Shown: positions 51,353 to 60,434 of the stretch, in pieces | How the letters are laid out: each line of letters opens with the position of its first letter | Numbering within the stretch: the first letter of the stretch is position 1 | Origin: Phytopseudomonas flavescens | GTDB taxonomy: Bacteria > Pseudomonadota > Gammaproteobacteria > Pseudomonadales > Pseudomonadaceae | DNA length: 64,000 bases | NCBI RefSeq assembly: GCF_900100535.1 | Contig: NZ_FNDG01000014.1 | Coordinates: 96,902 to 160,901, forward strand | Direction of reading: 5' to 3' | Notes under the pieces: generated by a model | The model's database searches: none | Seen by the model: the letters and a program-made list of their open reading frames with translations, nothing else | Told to the model about the DNA's origin: nothing | Program-made: the position numbers and the translations under genes

Positions 51353-53478
51353 GCCTGCTTGTCCTTGTGCAGCTCGAAGAGCACCAGCGAGCGGTGGGTC
51401 ACGGTGAACTCGTCGCCGAACTGGAAGCTTTCGTCTTCCGGCTCATCGCTGCGGTTGGTGTCGAGCATGCAGGTCCAGTGACTGCCCTGGGCGACCTCCG
51501 GCAGGCGGAAATTGACCACGTCGTGGTGGGCGTTGACCACCAGCAGCAGGGTCGCATCGGCGCCGCTGCGGCGAATACCGGTCGGCTGCGCGCGGCCATC
51601 GAGCAGCATGCCCAGGCAACGGGCGTGCGGATCGTGCCAGTTCTCCTCGCTCATCTCTCCGCCGTGTGGCGCCAGCCAGGTGACGTCCTTGACCCCCAGC
51701 TCCTCATTGTAGGCACCGACGAAGAAGCGCCCGCGCCGCAGGATCGGGTAGCTCATGCGCAGCTTGATCAGGCGGCTGACGAAGGCTTGCAGTTGCTTGC
51801 CCTGTTCACCGAGGTTCCAGTCGATCCAGCCGATCTCGCTGTCCTGGCAGTAGGCGTTGTTGTTGCCGTGCTGGGTGCGGGCGAACTCGTCACCGGCCAC
51901 CAGCATCGGCGTGCCCTGGGCGAGCAGCAGGGTGGCCATGAAGTTGCGCATCTGCCGGAAACGCAGATCGTTGATCGCCTCGTCGTCGGTGGGCCCTTCG
52001 ACGCCGTGGTTCCAGGACAGGTTGTTGTTGCTGCCGTCCTGGTTGTTCTCGTCGTTGTCCTCGTTGTGCTTGTCGTTGTACGACACCAGATCGTTGAGGG
52101 TGAAGCCGTCGTGGGCGGTGATGAAGTTCACCGAGGTGAACGGCCGTCGACCGCGCTGGTTGTACAGGTCGCCCGAGGCGGTGAGGCGGCTGGCCAGTTC
52201 GGCCAACTGGCCCTCGTCGCCTTTCCAGAAGCCACGTACGTTGTCGCGGAACTTGTCGTTCCACTCCGCCCAGCCCGGTGGGAAACCGCCGACCTGATAG
52301 CCGCCAGGGCCGCAGTCCCAGGGCTCGGCGATCAGCTTGACCTTGCTCAGCACCGGATCCTGGCGACAGGCGACCAGGAAGCTGTGGCGCTCGTCGTAGC
52401 CGTCGTGGGCACGGGCCAGGATGGTCGCCAGGTCGAAGCGGAAACCGTCCACGCCCATTTCCTCGACCCAGTAGCGCAGCGAGTCGGTAACCATCTGCAG
52501 TACGCAGGGGTGGCTCAGGTCCAGGGTGTTGCCGGTGCCCGAGTCGTTGATGTAGTAACGCTTGTCGTCGGGCATCAGCCGGTAGTAGCTGGCATTGTCG
52601 ATACCACGCATGGACAGGGTCGGGCCCAGCTCGTTGCCTTCGGCGGTGTGGTTGTAGACCACGTCGAGAATCAGCTCGAGGCCGGCGTCGTGCAGGTGCG
52701 CGGCCATCTCCTTGAACTCGTTGATGTGCCCACTGGCCAGGTAACGCGGGTGAGGCGCGAAGAAGCCGATGCTGTTGTAGCCCCAGTAGTTGTTCATGCC
52801 CTTTTCCAGCAGGTGCTGGTCATTGACGAAGGCATGCACGGGCAGCAGTTCCACCGAGGAGACACCCAGTTTGCGGATGTGCTTGATCACGTCGGCGTTC
52901 ATCAACCCGGCGAAGGTGCCGCGCTTGTCGTCGGCCACCGACGGATGACGCATGGTCAGGCCGCGCAGGTGGGCCTCGTAGAACACCGTCTTGTCCCAGT
53001 CGACGCGATGGTGGCGGTGCTTGCCCCAGGTGTAGGCCGGGTCGACGACCTTGCACTTGGGCACGAAGGGCGCACTGTCGCGCTCGTCGAAGCTGAGGTC
53101 GCCATCGGGGTGGCCGATCTCGTAGCCGAACAGCGCCTCCGACCACTTCAGTTCGCCAACCAACTGCTTGGCGTAGGGGTCGATCAGCAGCTTGTTGGGG
53201 TTGAATCGGTGCCCGGCTTCCGGCTCGTAAGGGCCGTACACCCGATAGCCGTAGATCAGGCCTGGATGGGCATCGGGCAGGTAGCCGTGCCAGATTTCGT
53301 CACTGTACTCCGGCAGTTCGATGCGTTCGATCTCCTCCAGGCCGTCGGGATCGAAGATGCACAGCTCGACCTTGGTGGCGTGGGCCGAGAAGAGCGCGAA
53401 GTTGACGCCCAAACCATCCCAGGTCGACCCCAGTGGGAAGGGGTGACCTTCGGTAATACGCGAGCGTGATTGACTCAT
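51349..53478 (-). CDS. glgX: Glycogen debranching enzyme GlgX (isoamylase type)
   Basis: 709-residue GH13 enzyme hydrolysing alpha-1,6 branches of glycogen or limit dextrin. The N-terminal CBM48 region begins G-S-T-W-D-G-L-G-V-N-F-A-L-F. GH13 motifs: D-V-V-Y-N-H-T (region I, about 256-262), D-G-F-R-F-D-L-A (nucleophile Asp, about 350), A-E-P-W-D-C-G-P (acid Glu, about 385) and T-A-H-D-G-F-T (about 455). Starts MSQSRSRITEGHPFPLG 18 bp after the DUF2934 gene. It supplies linear maltodextrins for MalQ and TreY. Confidence 0.95.
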   Translation of the reverse strand: MSQSRSRITEGHPFPLGSTWDGLGVNFALFSAHATKVELCIFDPDGLEEIERIELPEYSDEIWHGYLPDAHPGLIYGYRVYGPYEPEAGHRFNPNKLLIDPYAKQLVGELKWSEALFGYEIGHPDGDLSFDERDSAPFVPKCKVVDPAYTWGKHRHHRVDWDKTVFYEAHLRGLTMRHPSVADDKRGTFAGLMNADVIKHIRKLGVSSVELLPVHAFVNDQHLLEKGMNNYWGYNSIGFFAPHPRYLASGHINEFKEMAAHLHDAGLELILDVVYNHTAEGNELGPTLSMRGIDNASYYRLMPDDKRYYINDSGTGNTLDLSHPCVLQMVTDSLRYWVEEMGVDGFRFDLATILARAHDGYDERHSFLVACRQDPVLSKVKLIAEPWDCGPGGYQVGGFPPGWAEWNDKFRDNVRGFWKGDEGQLAELASRLTASGDLYNQRGRRPFTSVNFITAHDGFTLNDLVSYNDKHNEDNDENNQDGSNNNLSWNHGVEGPTDDEAINDLRFRQMRNFMATLLLAQGTPMLVAGDEFARTQHGNNNAYCQDSEIGWIDWNLGEQGKQLQAFVSRLIKLRMSYPILRRGRFFVGAYNEELGVKDVTWLAPHGGEMSEENWHDPHARCLGMLLDGRAQPTGIRRSGADATLLLVVNAHHDVVNFRLPEVAQGSHWTCMLDTNRSDEPEDESFQFGDEFTVTHRSLVLFELHKDKQA

Positions 53479-53496
53479 TCTGGGTGGCTCCTGGTG

Positions 53497-53823
53497 TCAG
53501 GCCTTAGGTTTCTTGGGGGTGGGCTTGGTGGCGCTCGGCTTGGCTTTGGCCGGTGCCTTGGCGGGTTTCAGCAAAGCTGGCTTCTCGGCGTCGGCTGGCG
53601 CTGTCTTGCGCGCACGGGGCTTGATCGCCGCGGCCGGGGTTGACTCGCTGGCGGCCGCTTTGGGCTTGCCCTCACGCTTGATGGTGCCCTTGGCTGGGGT
53701 CTGCTCGGCGTCGACGAGCTTGCTGGCCATTTCCCAATGGCGTTTGGCCTGGCCACTGGGTTTCCCTTCGGATTCCCAGATCTGGTAGGCGAATTCACGG
53801 ATGCGTTCTTCTTTTGCGCTCAT
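53497..53823 (-). CDS. DUF2934 small protein with Lys/Ala/Pro-rich tail
   Basis: 108 residues starting MSAKEERIREFAYQIWESEG at 53823, where ATGA overlaps the treY stop. The first 40 residues are the DUF2934 motif (I-R-E-F-A-Y-Q-I-W-E-S-E-G-x-P-x-G-x-x-x-x-H-W). The rest is a histone-H1-like basic tail of A-K-P-x-K repeats ending P-K-K-P-K-A, probably disordered and nucleic-acid- or polymer-binding. A gene of this family sits between treY and glgX in other Pseudomonas to my memory; its role is unknown. Confidence 0.85.
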   Translation of the reverse strand: MSAKEERIREFAYQIWESEGKPSGQAKRHWEMASKLVDAEQTPAKGTIKREGKPKAAASESTPAAAIKPRARKTAPADAEKPALLKPAKAPAKAKPSATKPTPKKPKA

Positions 53824-56624
53824 GGGTGTGACTCCTGAGAATGGGTCGGGATGATCAGCAGATTGACGGGGACATCGCGCAGTACGTCGCGTACCGCGAT
53901 ATGGCCGTCGCTCGGTAACAGGTCGGCAGAGGAGAAGGCGCTGTGCAAAGCCTTGTCGGACAGAGCCGCAGGCAGGGCGATACGGGTGTCGCCCCATTGG
54001 TCATGGGCAATCAGCGGGATTTGGCTGTCGCCCAGTAGCGAGGCGGCCAGGCGCGGCACGATCACCAGTGCGTGGGTGTCGCCATGGCTGCGCAGGAACG
54101 CCAACACCTTGCTGGCATGGCGGCCCGTTGTCGTGAGCGGCTGATAATCGCCTGTGGCGAACAGCGGCTGGTGGTGTCTGCGCGCCGTCAGGGTCGCGGC
54201 TATCAATGCCTGCTTGACCTGGCCGTCGTGCCAGTGGAGCAACGTCTCGCTGATCGATGCATTGGCATCCAGCGCCTGCTGGCGAGCGGCGAAATCCACC
54301 GGGCGGCGGTTGTCCGGATCGACCAGGGAGAAGTCCCAGAACTCGCAGCCCTGATACAGATCGGGCACGCCCGGCACGCTCATGCGCAGCAGGCTCTGGG
54401 CCAGGCTGTTGAGCGCGCCGGCCGGCGCGATACACAGGGCGGCAGCGCGGATCTCTTCACGCAGCTGGCTGCCTTGCTGGCTGCCCAGCAGCTTCTGCAG
54501 ATACTCCCGGCAGGCACTTTCGTAGTCGCCGTTGGGGTTGCTCCAGGTGCTGCGCAGCTTGGCCTCGCGCACCGCCTTTTCCTGCCAGGCGATCATCCGC
54601 TCGGCGAGGGTCTGCAGGCCCTGGGCGTCATCCGCCTGCAGGTCCAGGGGCCAGCAGGCCAGGAGGATCTGCAGCAGCATCAGCTCATCGCCTGGCGACG
54701 GTGCCGTGCCATCATCGAGCGGCTTGCGCAGTGGGGCAGCCAGCTCGCGCCAGTGACCGCAGCGTTCGGCGAACCATTCGGCACGCTCGCTGAGCACCGC
54801 CAGCCGGGCGCGAGTGTCTTCGCCGCGCTTGTGGTCATGGGTCGCCGTGGTCAGCAGGTTGGCGGGAAAGTGCCGAGCACGTTCCAGGCAACCCTGGTGG
54901 AAAGCCTCGCTGGGGGCGCTGAACTGCTGCGGGTCGAAGCCCACGTCATTGCGCGACAACAGCACCGCGCTGCGATAGCAGGCGGTATCTTCCACCGCCT
55001 TGGCGGCGGCCGGGGAGGTGAGCTGCTGGAAGCGCTCGATCATTTTCGTCCAGAGCTTGCGCTGCGGGCTCGGTGGCAGCTCGGAAAGCACCTGGCCGCC
55101 CAGCCAGTTGTCCAGGTGTTCGAGCAGCGGCCAGTCGGCTTCGGCCAGGGTGCTGCGCGCGCCTTCCAGGGCCTGGTCGAACACCGCCTGGTCGCTGGCA
55201 CTGCGCCCGGCGGCGGAAACGTAGGTGCGATACACCGGGAAATGCACGATCAGTTCCAGCAGGGCCCGGCGAATGGCGCCCAGGGTCAGGTCGCGGGTGG
55301 CGATATCGTCGCGGGCGATCAGCAGCAGACCTTGTGCCAGTGCCTCGAGATCGCCGGCCAGGGAGGTGGTCAGCACCAGGTGGCGGGCCTGACGCACCTC
55401 CTCCATGAAGTCGGCGCCGCGGCCGCTGGTCTCGCTCCACAGCTGTGCCAGCACGGCCTCGCCCTGAGGATCGTGCTGCAGCAGGGACACCTGGTTCATG
55501 AATTCGTAGCCCGTGGTGCCATCGACACCCCAGTCGCGAGGCAGTTGCTCGCCCTCGCCGAGAATCTTCTCGACGTAGATCGGGAAGCGGCCGCCACGCA
55601 GTTCGGCGGGGCGCTGCGGCAGCAGGCGTTCGACGCGACGGCGCAGCTTGCGGCAGTACGCGCGAGGGTTGGCGAGGCCGTCGACGTGGTCGATACGCAG
55701 GCCGTCGACCAGGCCCTGTTCGATCAACTCGAAGATCTTCGCGTGGGTCGCTTCGAACACCTCGTGGCGTTCGACCTTGAGGCCGCCCAGCTCGTTGATG
55801 TCGAAGAAGCGCCGCCAGTTGATGTCGTCCGCCGCGGTGCGCCAACTGGCCAGGCGATAGTGCTGGCGCTCGAGCAGTTGATGCAGGGGCTCGAAACCCT
55901 GTTCTTCGCTTGGGCGCAGGCTGGCGATGGCGCGATCGATTGCGCCACCGGCCTTGCTGGCCAGGGCGACCAGCTCGCGGAACAGGGGGCGTGCCTGGCG
56001 TTGACCGTCCTGGCTGTCGTCCAGTGCCGCGAAGCGCTTGCCCAGGGCCTGCAGTTCGGGATGCCCGCTGCGCTGCAGCACGTCGCCATAGGTCGGCGGG
56101 TTGAGCGGGAAGCGGTGGTCGTAGTGCTTGGCGTAGAGCAGGCCCCGTTCGGCATCGAAGTGCAGTTCGATCTCGCCGGCCGCCAGCACCTCGCCATAGT
56201 CGCTGCGCAGGAAAGGCACCAGCAACTGACCGCGCAGCAGCGGGTCGTGGGACTGCCAGTGGATATCGAAGAACTTCGCGTGGGCACTGCTGATGCCCCA
56301 TTCCAGTACGTCCAGCCACCAGGGGTTGGCGTCGCCGCCCACCGCCATATGGTTGGACACGATGTCGAGGATCAGCCCCATGCCCTTGGCGCGCAATGCC
56401 GCGACCAGGCGTTGCAGCGCCGCTTCGCCGCCGAGCTCCGGGTTGATGCGGGTCGGGTCGACCACGTCATAGCCGTGCATCGAACCGGGTCGTGCGGTCA
56501 GCAGGGGTGAGGCGTAGATATGACTGATGCCCAGGCGAGCGAAGTAATCGACCAGGGGCACTGCGTCTTCCAGGGTAAAACCCTTGTGGAACTGCAGACG
56601 AACGCTGGCGCGCAAATCAGTCAT
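53820..56624 (-). CDS. treY: Maltooligosyl trehalose synthase
   Basis: 934-residue GH13 enzyme that turns the reducing-end maltose unit of maltodextrin into a trehalose unit. It starts MTDLRASVRLQFHKGFTLED at 56624. S-H-I-Y-A-S-P-L-L-T-A-R-P-G-S-M-H-G-Y-D (about 34-53), D-I-V-S-N-H-M-A (about 86-93), D-G-L-R-I-D-H-V-D-G-L (nucleophile, about 250-260) and Y-V-E-K-I-L-G-E-G-E (acid, about 290) are clear. T-A-T-H-D-H-K-R-G-E-D-T-R-A-R is TreY-specific. It overlaps malQ by 8 bp. Works with TreZ. Confidence 0.95.
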   Translation of the reverse strand: MTDLRASVRLQFHKGFTLEDAVPLVDYFARLGISHIYASPLLTARPGSMHGYDVVDPTRINPELGGEAALQRLVAALRAKGMGLILDIVSNHMAVGGDANPWWLDVLEWGISSAHAKFFDIHWQSHDPLLRGQLLVPFLRSDYGEVLAAGEIELHFDAERGLLYAKHYDHRFPLNPPTYGDVLQRSGHPELQALGKRFAALDDSQDGQRQARPLFRELVALASKAGGAIDRAIASLRPSEEQGFEPLHQLLERQHYRLASWRTAADDINWRRFFDINELGGLKVERHEVFEATHAKIFELIEQGLVDGLRIDHVDGLANPRAYCRKLRRRVERLLPQRPAELRGGRFPIYVEKILGEGEQLPRDWGVDGTTGYEFMNQVSLLQHDPQGEAVLAQLWSETSGRGADFMEEVRQARHLVLTTSLAGDLEALAQGLLLIARDDIATRDLTLGAIRRALLELIVHFPVYRTYVSAAGRSASDQAVFDQALEGARSTLAEADWPLLEHLDNWLGGQVLSELPPSPQRKLWTKMIERFQQLTSPAAAKAVEDTACYRSAVLLSRNDVGFDPQQFSAPSEAFHQGCLERARHFPANLLTTATHDHKRGEDTRARLAVLSERAEWFAERCGHWRELAAPLRKPLDDGTAPSPGDELMLLQILLACWPLDLQADDAQGLQTLAERMIAWQEKAVREAKLRSTWSNPNGDYESACREYLQKLLGSQQGSQLREEIRAAALCIAPAGALNSLAQSLLRMSVPGVPDLYQGCEFWDFSLVDPDNRRPVDFAARQQALDANASISETLLHWHDGQVKQALIAATLTARRHHQPLFATGDYQPLTTTGRHASKVLAFLRSHGDTHALVIVPRLAASLLGDSQIPLIAHDQWGDTRIALPAALSDKALHSAFSSADLLPSDGHIAVRDVLRDVPVNLLIIPTHSQESHP

Positions 56625-58695
56625 GGCGGGTGCCCTCGACCAGGTTGCGCGCCCACTGCAAGCGCTGCAGGCGGTGGCTGACAGCCGGGTCGTCGAGCAT
56701 CCCGTCGGCGTCTTCCGACCAGCGCCGCCGCCAGTTGGGGTGCTCGTCGCCGGGGCCGGGAAGGTTGGGCTGCTCGGTAGCGGCCATGGCATCTTCCAGC
56801 GGAAGCAGTACCAGCGGCGCCGGTGTGCTGCCGATGAAGGCGATGCTGGCGTCCAGTTGCTGGCCGTCGTCCATGTGTTCTGCGGTGGCGTGTCCGTGCT
56901 CGTGCAAGGCCTGGTGCAGTGCCTGGGTTTCGTGAGCGCGCAATTGGTAATCCTGTCTGGTGTAGTCGTCGCTGCGGTGCCCCACAGCCTGGCGCCAATG
57001 GATATCGCGGGAGGCGAGCCAGCCGCGAATGCTCGGTAGATCGTGTGTGGTGGTGGTGGCCAGGGCGTCCCGTGGCCAGTGCGCCGGCGGGTTGAAGCGC
57101 CCGTCGCTTTGCTCGAACAGCAGCACGCGCATGCCGAGGATGTTGCGCCGGGCCAGTTCCTCACGCAGGCCGTCCGGCACGGTGCCGAGGTCTTCGCCGA
57201 TGATCAGTGCGCCGTGGCGCTCGGCTTCCAGGCAGAGCAGGCGCAACAGGTCCCGGGACGGATAATTGAGGTAGGCACCGGCGCCGGAGTCCGCACCCTC
57301 GGGAATCACCCACAGGCGGCGCATGCTCATCACATGGTCGATACGCATGCCACCGGCATGGGCCAGGTTGGCGCGCAGCATTTCGATGTAGGCGCGAAAG
57401 CCGTTGCGCTGCAGGCCGCTGGGCGAGAACGCGGAAACGCCCCAGTTCTGCCCTGAACGATTGAGGATATCGGGCGGTGCGCCAACGCTCACCGCTTGCA
57501 GCAGCTCCGCCTGGCGAGCCCAGGCCTGGCTGCCGGCGGCATCGGCGCCCACCGCCAGGTCGGCGATCAGGCCGATGCTCATGCCAGCCTCGCGGGCACT
57601 GCCCTGGGCACGGTCGAGGCAGCGGGCGATCAGCCACTGGGCGAAGGCGTGGAAGTCGATTTCCTGCTGGTGGCCGGCACAGAACTGCTCGACGGCTTCA
57701 TTGCCAGGGTCACGGTACTGCTCGGGCCAGGCGCGCCAGTCAACCGGCAGGCCGTTGAGGTCCATGAAACCGCGTAGCGCTTCGAAACGGCAGTGCTGGC
57801 GCAGTGCATCGCCGGCCTCGCGGCGAAAGGCCTCGAAATCGGCGCGCAGCGCATGAGTACCGGCGCTGAAGTCGGCATGCAATTGACGCAGGATGCGCAT
57901 ACGGCTGCCGGTCACGCCCGGCCAGTCGATCAGTTCGAGGCTTTCCAGGCGCGCCAGCTCTTCACCGAGACCGCAACTGCGAATCGCCTGCTGCAGGGCG
58001 TCTTCGCCGAGCACGCTGCCCGGCGCCGCGTGCAGCACGTTGAAGAACAGGCGGCTGGAAGGCGAGTAAGGGCTGTAGGTATGCAGATTGGCACTGAACA
58101 TGGCATGCATCGGGCTGATCGCCACGGCATCGGCACCCCGGCGCGCTGCACTGCGAACCAGTTCCTCGAGTGCCTGGGTATCGCCCAGGCCGCCGTCGCC
58201 ATGGCGACGCAGCGAGTACAACTGGGCGCTCAGGCCCCATATCTTGGCGTTGTCGCGGCCGCTCAGTCGCGCCACGCTCGGGCAGGCATGCGGCGCGACC
58301 GCCAGCGTCACCGAGCCGTCGGCGATTCGCAACTGGTGATAGCCGGTGACGCCGATAACCGGTAGGCGGCCGCTGTCATCCAGGCGCCCTGCGAGGCGCT
58401 CGCCCCGTTCCAGCTCGATTTCGTAGGGCGTGCCAGGTGGAAAGTAGCGGGTCAGGTCCAGCGTCTCGTGCTGGTCAAGGGTGACCAGCGGGCCGAGTGC
58501 CAGGCTGTCCTGGCGGTGCTGCAACTGCGCCAGGCTGGTTTCGACCTGTTCGCTGTCCTGCACCGCATAGCCCAGCGCGGCGAGCAGGCGCCGCTGGTTC
58601 TCCGGGGTGACCGATTGCTGGCGGCCGTCGGCATCTATCCAGTCGATGCTCAGGCCAGCGGCCAGGCTCAGTTCGGCAAGGCGTGCGTCGCTCAT
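56617..58695 (-). CDS. malQ: 4-alpha-glucanotransferase (amylomaltase)
   Basis: 692-residue GH77 enzyme that disproportionates maltodextrins. The N-terminal extension (about 1-130) is like E. coli MalQ. Catalytic segments: R-I-D-H-V-M-S (nucleophile Asp, about 438-444), I-I-G-E-D-L-G-T-V-P (acid Glu, about 485-494) and T-T-T-H-D-L-P-S-I-R-G (about 533-543). The ATG at 58695 overlaps the treZ stop (ATGA). It remodels chain lengths between GlgX and TreY/TreZ. Confidence 0.95.
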   Translation of the reverse strand: MSDARLAELSLAAGLSIDWIDADGRQQSVTPENQRRLLAALGYAVQDSEQVETSLAQLQHRQDSLALGPLVTLDQHETLDLTRYFPPGTPYEIELERGERLAGRLDDSGRLPVIGVTGYHQLRIADGSVTLAVAPHACPSVARLSGRDNAKIWGLSAQLYSLRRHGDGGLGDTQALEELVRSAARRGADAVAISPMHAMFSANLHTYSPYSPSSRLFFNVLHAAPGSVLGEDALQQAIRSCGLGEELARLESLELIDWPGVTGSRMRILRQLHADFSAGTHALRADFEAFRREAGDALRQHCRFEALRGFMDLNGLPVDWRAWPEQYRDPGNEAVEQFCAGHQQEIDFHAFAQWLIARCLDRAQGSAREAGMSIGLIADLAVGADAAGSQAWARQAELLQAVSVGAPPDILNRSGQNWGVSAFSPSGLQRNGFRAYIEMLRANLAHAGGMRIDHVMSMRRLWVIPEGADSGAGAYLNYPSRDLLRLLCLEAERHGALIIGEDLGTVPDGLREELARRNILGMRVLLFEQSDGRFNPPAHWPRDALATTTTHDLPSIRGWLASRDIHWRQAVGHRSDDYTRQDYQLRAHETQALHQALHEHGHATAEHMDDGQQLDASIAFIGSTPAPLVLLPLEDAMAATEQPNLPGPGDEHPNWRRRWSEDADGMLDDPAVSHRLQRLQWARNLVEGTRHD

Positions 58696-60434
58696 GCTGC
58701 GCCCTCCAACAGAACCCGAATGGAGCGGGGCGGCAACTGGCCGGCATCCTTGTCCGTGCGGTAGGCGAACAGGGTACTGGCTTGTGCATGGGCTGCGCTC
58801 GCGACGTCGACGTCGCTCAGGTTGAGCTCGATACGCAGGATCTGCCCGTCACCCAACTGCCAGCTCGCAGCCACGGCAGCGTCGCCCAGTACCCGGCTTT
58901 CCAGAGCCTGACTGCCCGGCAGGCGTGGCACGATATGTTCATGGCGCAGGCTCAGCAATTCACGGTAAAACGCCAGCCAGGCCTGCCCCGAGGACGTCTC
59001 GCGGGTGCCGTGATCAGGGGTAGAGGCCTGGAATGTGCTGGCTTCGTTAGGGGCGGGGATCGCCTGTCCGGAGAACCTGGAAAATTCGCGAAACTCGTTC
59101 TGCCGGCCTTTACGTACCGCTTCGCCCAATTCGTCGTTGTGCGAGGTGAAGAACTGGAACGGCTGTTCGCTGCCCCATTCTTCGCCCATGAACAGCAGGG
59201 GGATCATCGGGCTGAGCAGCAGCAGGGCGGTGGCTGTTTTCAGGGCATCGGCATCGGCCAGGGAGAGCAGGCGTTCGCCGAGGGCGCGATTGCCCACCTG
59301 GTCGTGGTTCTGCAGGAACAGCACGAAGGCGCTGGGCGGCAGGTGCCCGCTGCTGCTGCCACGGGCAGCACCGTTGCGGCTGGTCTCTCCCTGATAGATG
59401 AAACCCTCGCGCAGGCAGCGCGCGAGCTTGTGCGTGGCATCCTCGGCGAAGTCGGCGTAGTAGCCTTCGTGCTCGCCGGTGAGCAGGTGGTGCAGCACGT
59501 TGTGGCCATCGTCGTTCCATTGGGCGACGAAGCCTCGCTGCAACAGGTCGGCATCGTTGTGCTCGTTTTCCAGCACCAGGTGCAGGTGGCGTTCTTCGCT
59601 GATGGACGCGTGCAGACGCTCGGCCAATTCAATCAGGAAATCCCGTTCGCCGATGGCATGCACCGCATCCAGACGCAGGCCGTCCACGCGGTAGTCCTGC
59701 ACCCACATCAGCGCATTGTCGATGAAATAGTCACGCACCTCGCGGCGGCGGAAATCGATGGCCGGGCCCCACGGGGTGTGCACATCCTCGCGAAAGAAGC
59801 CACTGGCGTACTGCCCCAGGTAGTTGCCATCGGGGCCGAAGTGGTTGTAGACCACATCGACGAAAACCATCAGCCCAAGTGCATGGGCTTGATCGATCAA
59901 CGCACGCAATTCGTCGGGTGTGCCATAAGAAGAGTCCGGTGCGAAGGGCAGTACGCCGTCGTAGCCCCAGTTGCGGCCACCGGGGAACTCGCCCAGTGGC
60001 ATCAGTTCGATGGCGGTGATGCCAAGATCGCGCAGCTCGGTGAGTTTGCCTTGGACTCCCTTGTAGCCGCCGAGGGTGCCGACATGCAGTTCGTAGAGTA
60101 CCGTCTCCTGCCAGGGACGCCCCCGCCAGGCAGAAGTGCGCCACTCATAGCGACCCGGTGCCTCTACCCGGCTCGGCCCGTGGACGTCATGGGCCTGCCA
60201 GCGCGAAGCGGGGTCAGGCACGAGCAGGTGGTCATCGATCAGGTAGCGGTAATCGCTGCCGGGCTCGACCGCCAGTACGGCGCTGAACCAGCCATCCCCG
60301 CTGCTGGCCATGGCGTGCCGACGATCATCTTGCAGATGCAGCGCCACGCTCCTGGCGTCCGGTGCCCACAGGCTGAAATGGGCCTGCCCCTGATCGTCCA
60401 GCCAGGCACCGTGTCGTCGTGTTGTTTCTACCAT
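58692..60434 (-). CDS. treZ: Maltooligosyl trehalose trehalohydrolase
   Basis: 580-residue GH13 enzyme releasing trehalose from the TreY product. The N-terminal CBM48 region has F-S-L-W-A-P-D-A-R-S-V. Catalytic motifs: D-V-V-Y-N-H-F-G-P-D-G-N-Y (about 215), D-G-L-R-L-D-A-V-H-A-I (nucleophile, about 275), L-E-N-E-H-N-D (acid, about 310) and Q-N-H-D-Q-V-G-N-R. Two starts compete: ATG at 60434 (TGATG with the glgA stop) and GTG one codon earlier; ATG is preferred. Confidence 0.95.
   Translation of the reverse strand: MVETTRRHGAWLDDQGQAHFSLWAPDARSVALHLQDDRRHAMASSGDGWFSAVLAVEPGSDYRYLIDDHLLVPDPASRWQAHDVHGPSRVEAPGRYEWRTSAWRGRPWQETVLYELHVGTLGGYKGVQGKLTELRDLGITAIELMPLGEFPGGRNWGYDGVLPFAPDSSYGTPDELRALIDQAHALGLMVFVDVVYNHFGPDGNYLGQYASGFFREDVHTPWGPAIDFRRREVRDYFIDNALMWVQDYRVDGLRLDAVHAIGERDFLIELAERLHASISEERHLHLVLENEHNDADLLQRGFVAQWNDDGHNVLHHLLTGEHEGYYADFAEDATHKLARCLREGFIYQGETSRNGAARGSSSGHLPPSAFVLFLQNHDQVGNRALGERLLSLADADALKTATALLLLSPMIPLLFMGEEWGSEQPFQFFTSHNDELGEAVRKGRQNEFREFSRFSGQAIPAPNEASTFQASTPDHGTRETSSGQAWLAFYRELLSLRHEHIVPRLPGSQALESRVLGDAAVAASWQLGDGQILRIELNLSDVDVASAAHAQASTLFAYRTDKDAGQLPPRSIRVLLEGAA

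Noticed and set aside
51157..56510. Very long plus-strand frames opposite glgX and treY
   Set aside because: Both are shadows of complete GH13 genes with all catalytic motifs on the minus strand.
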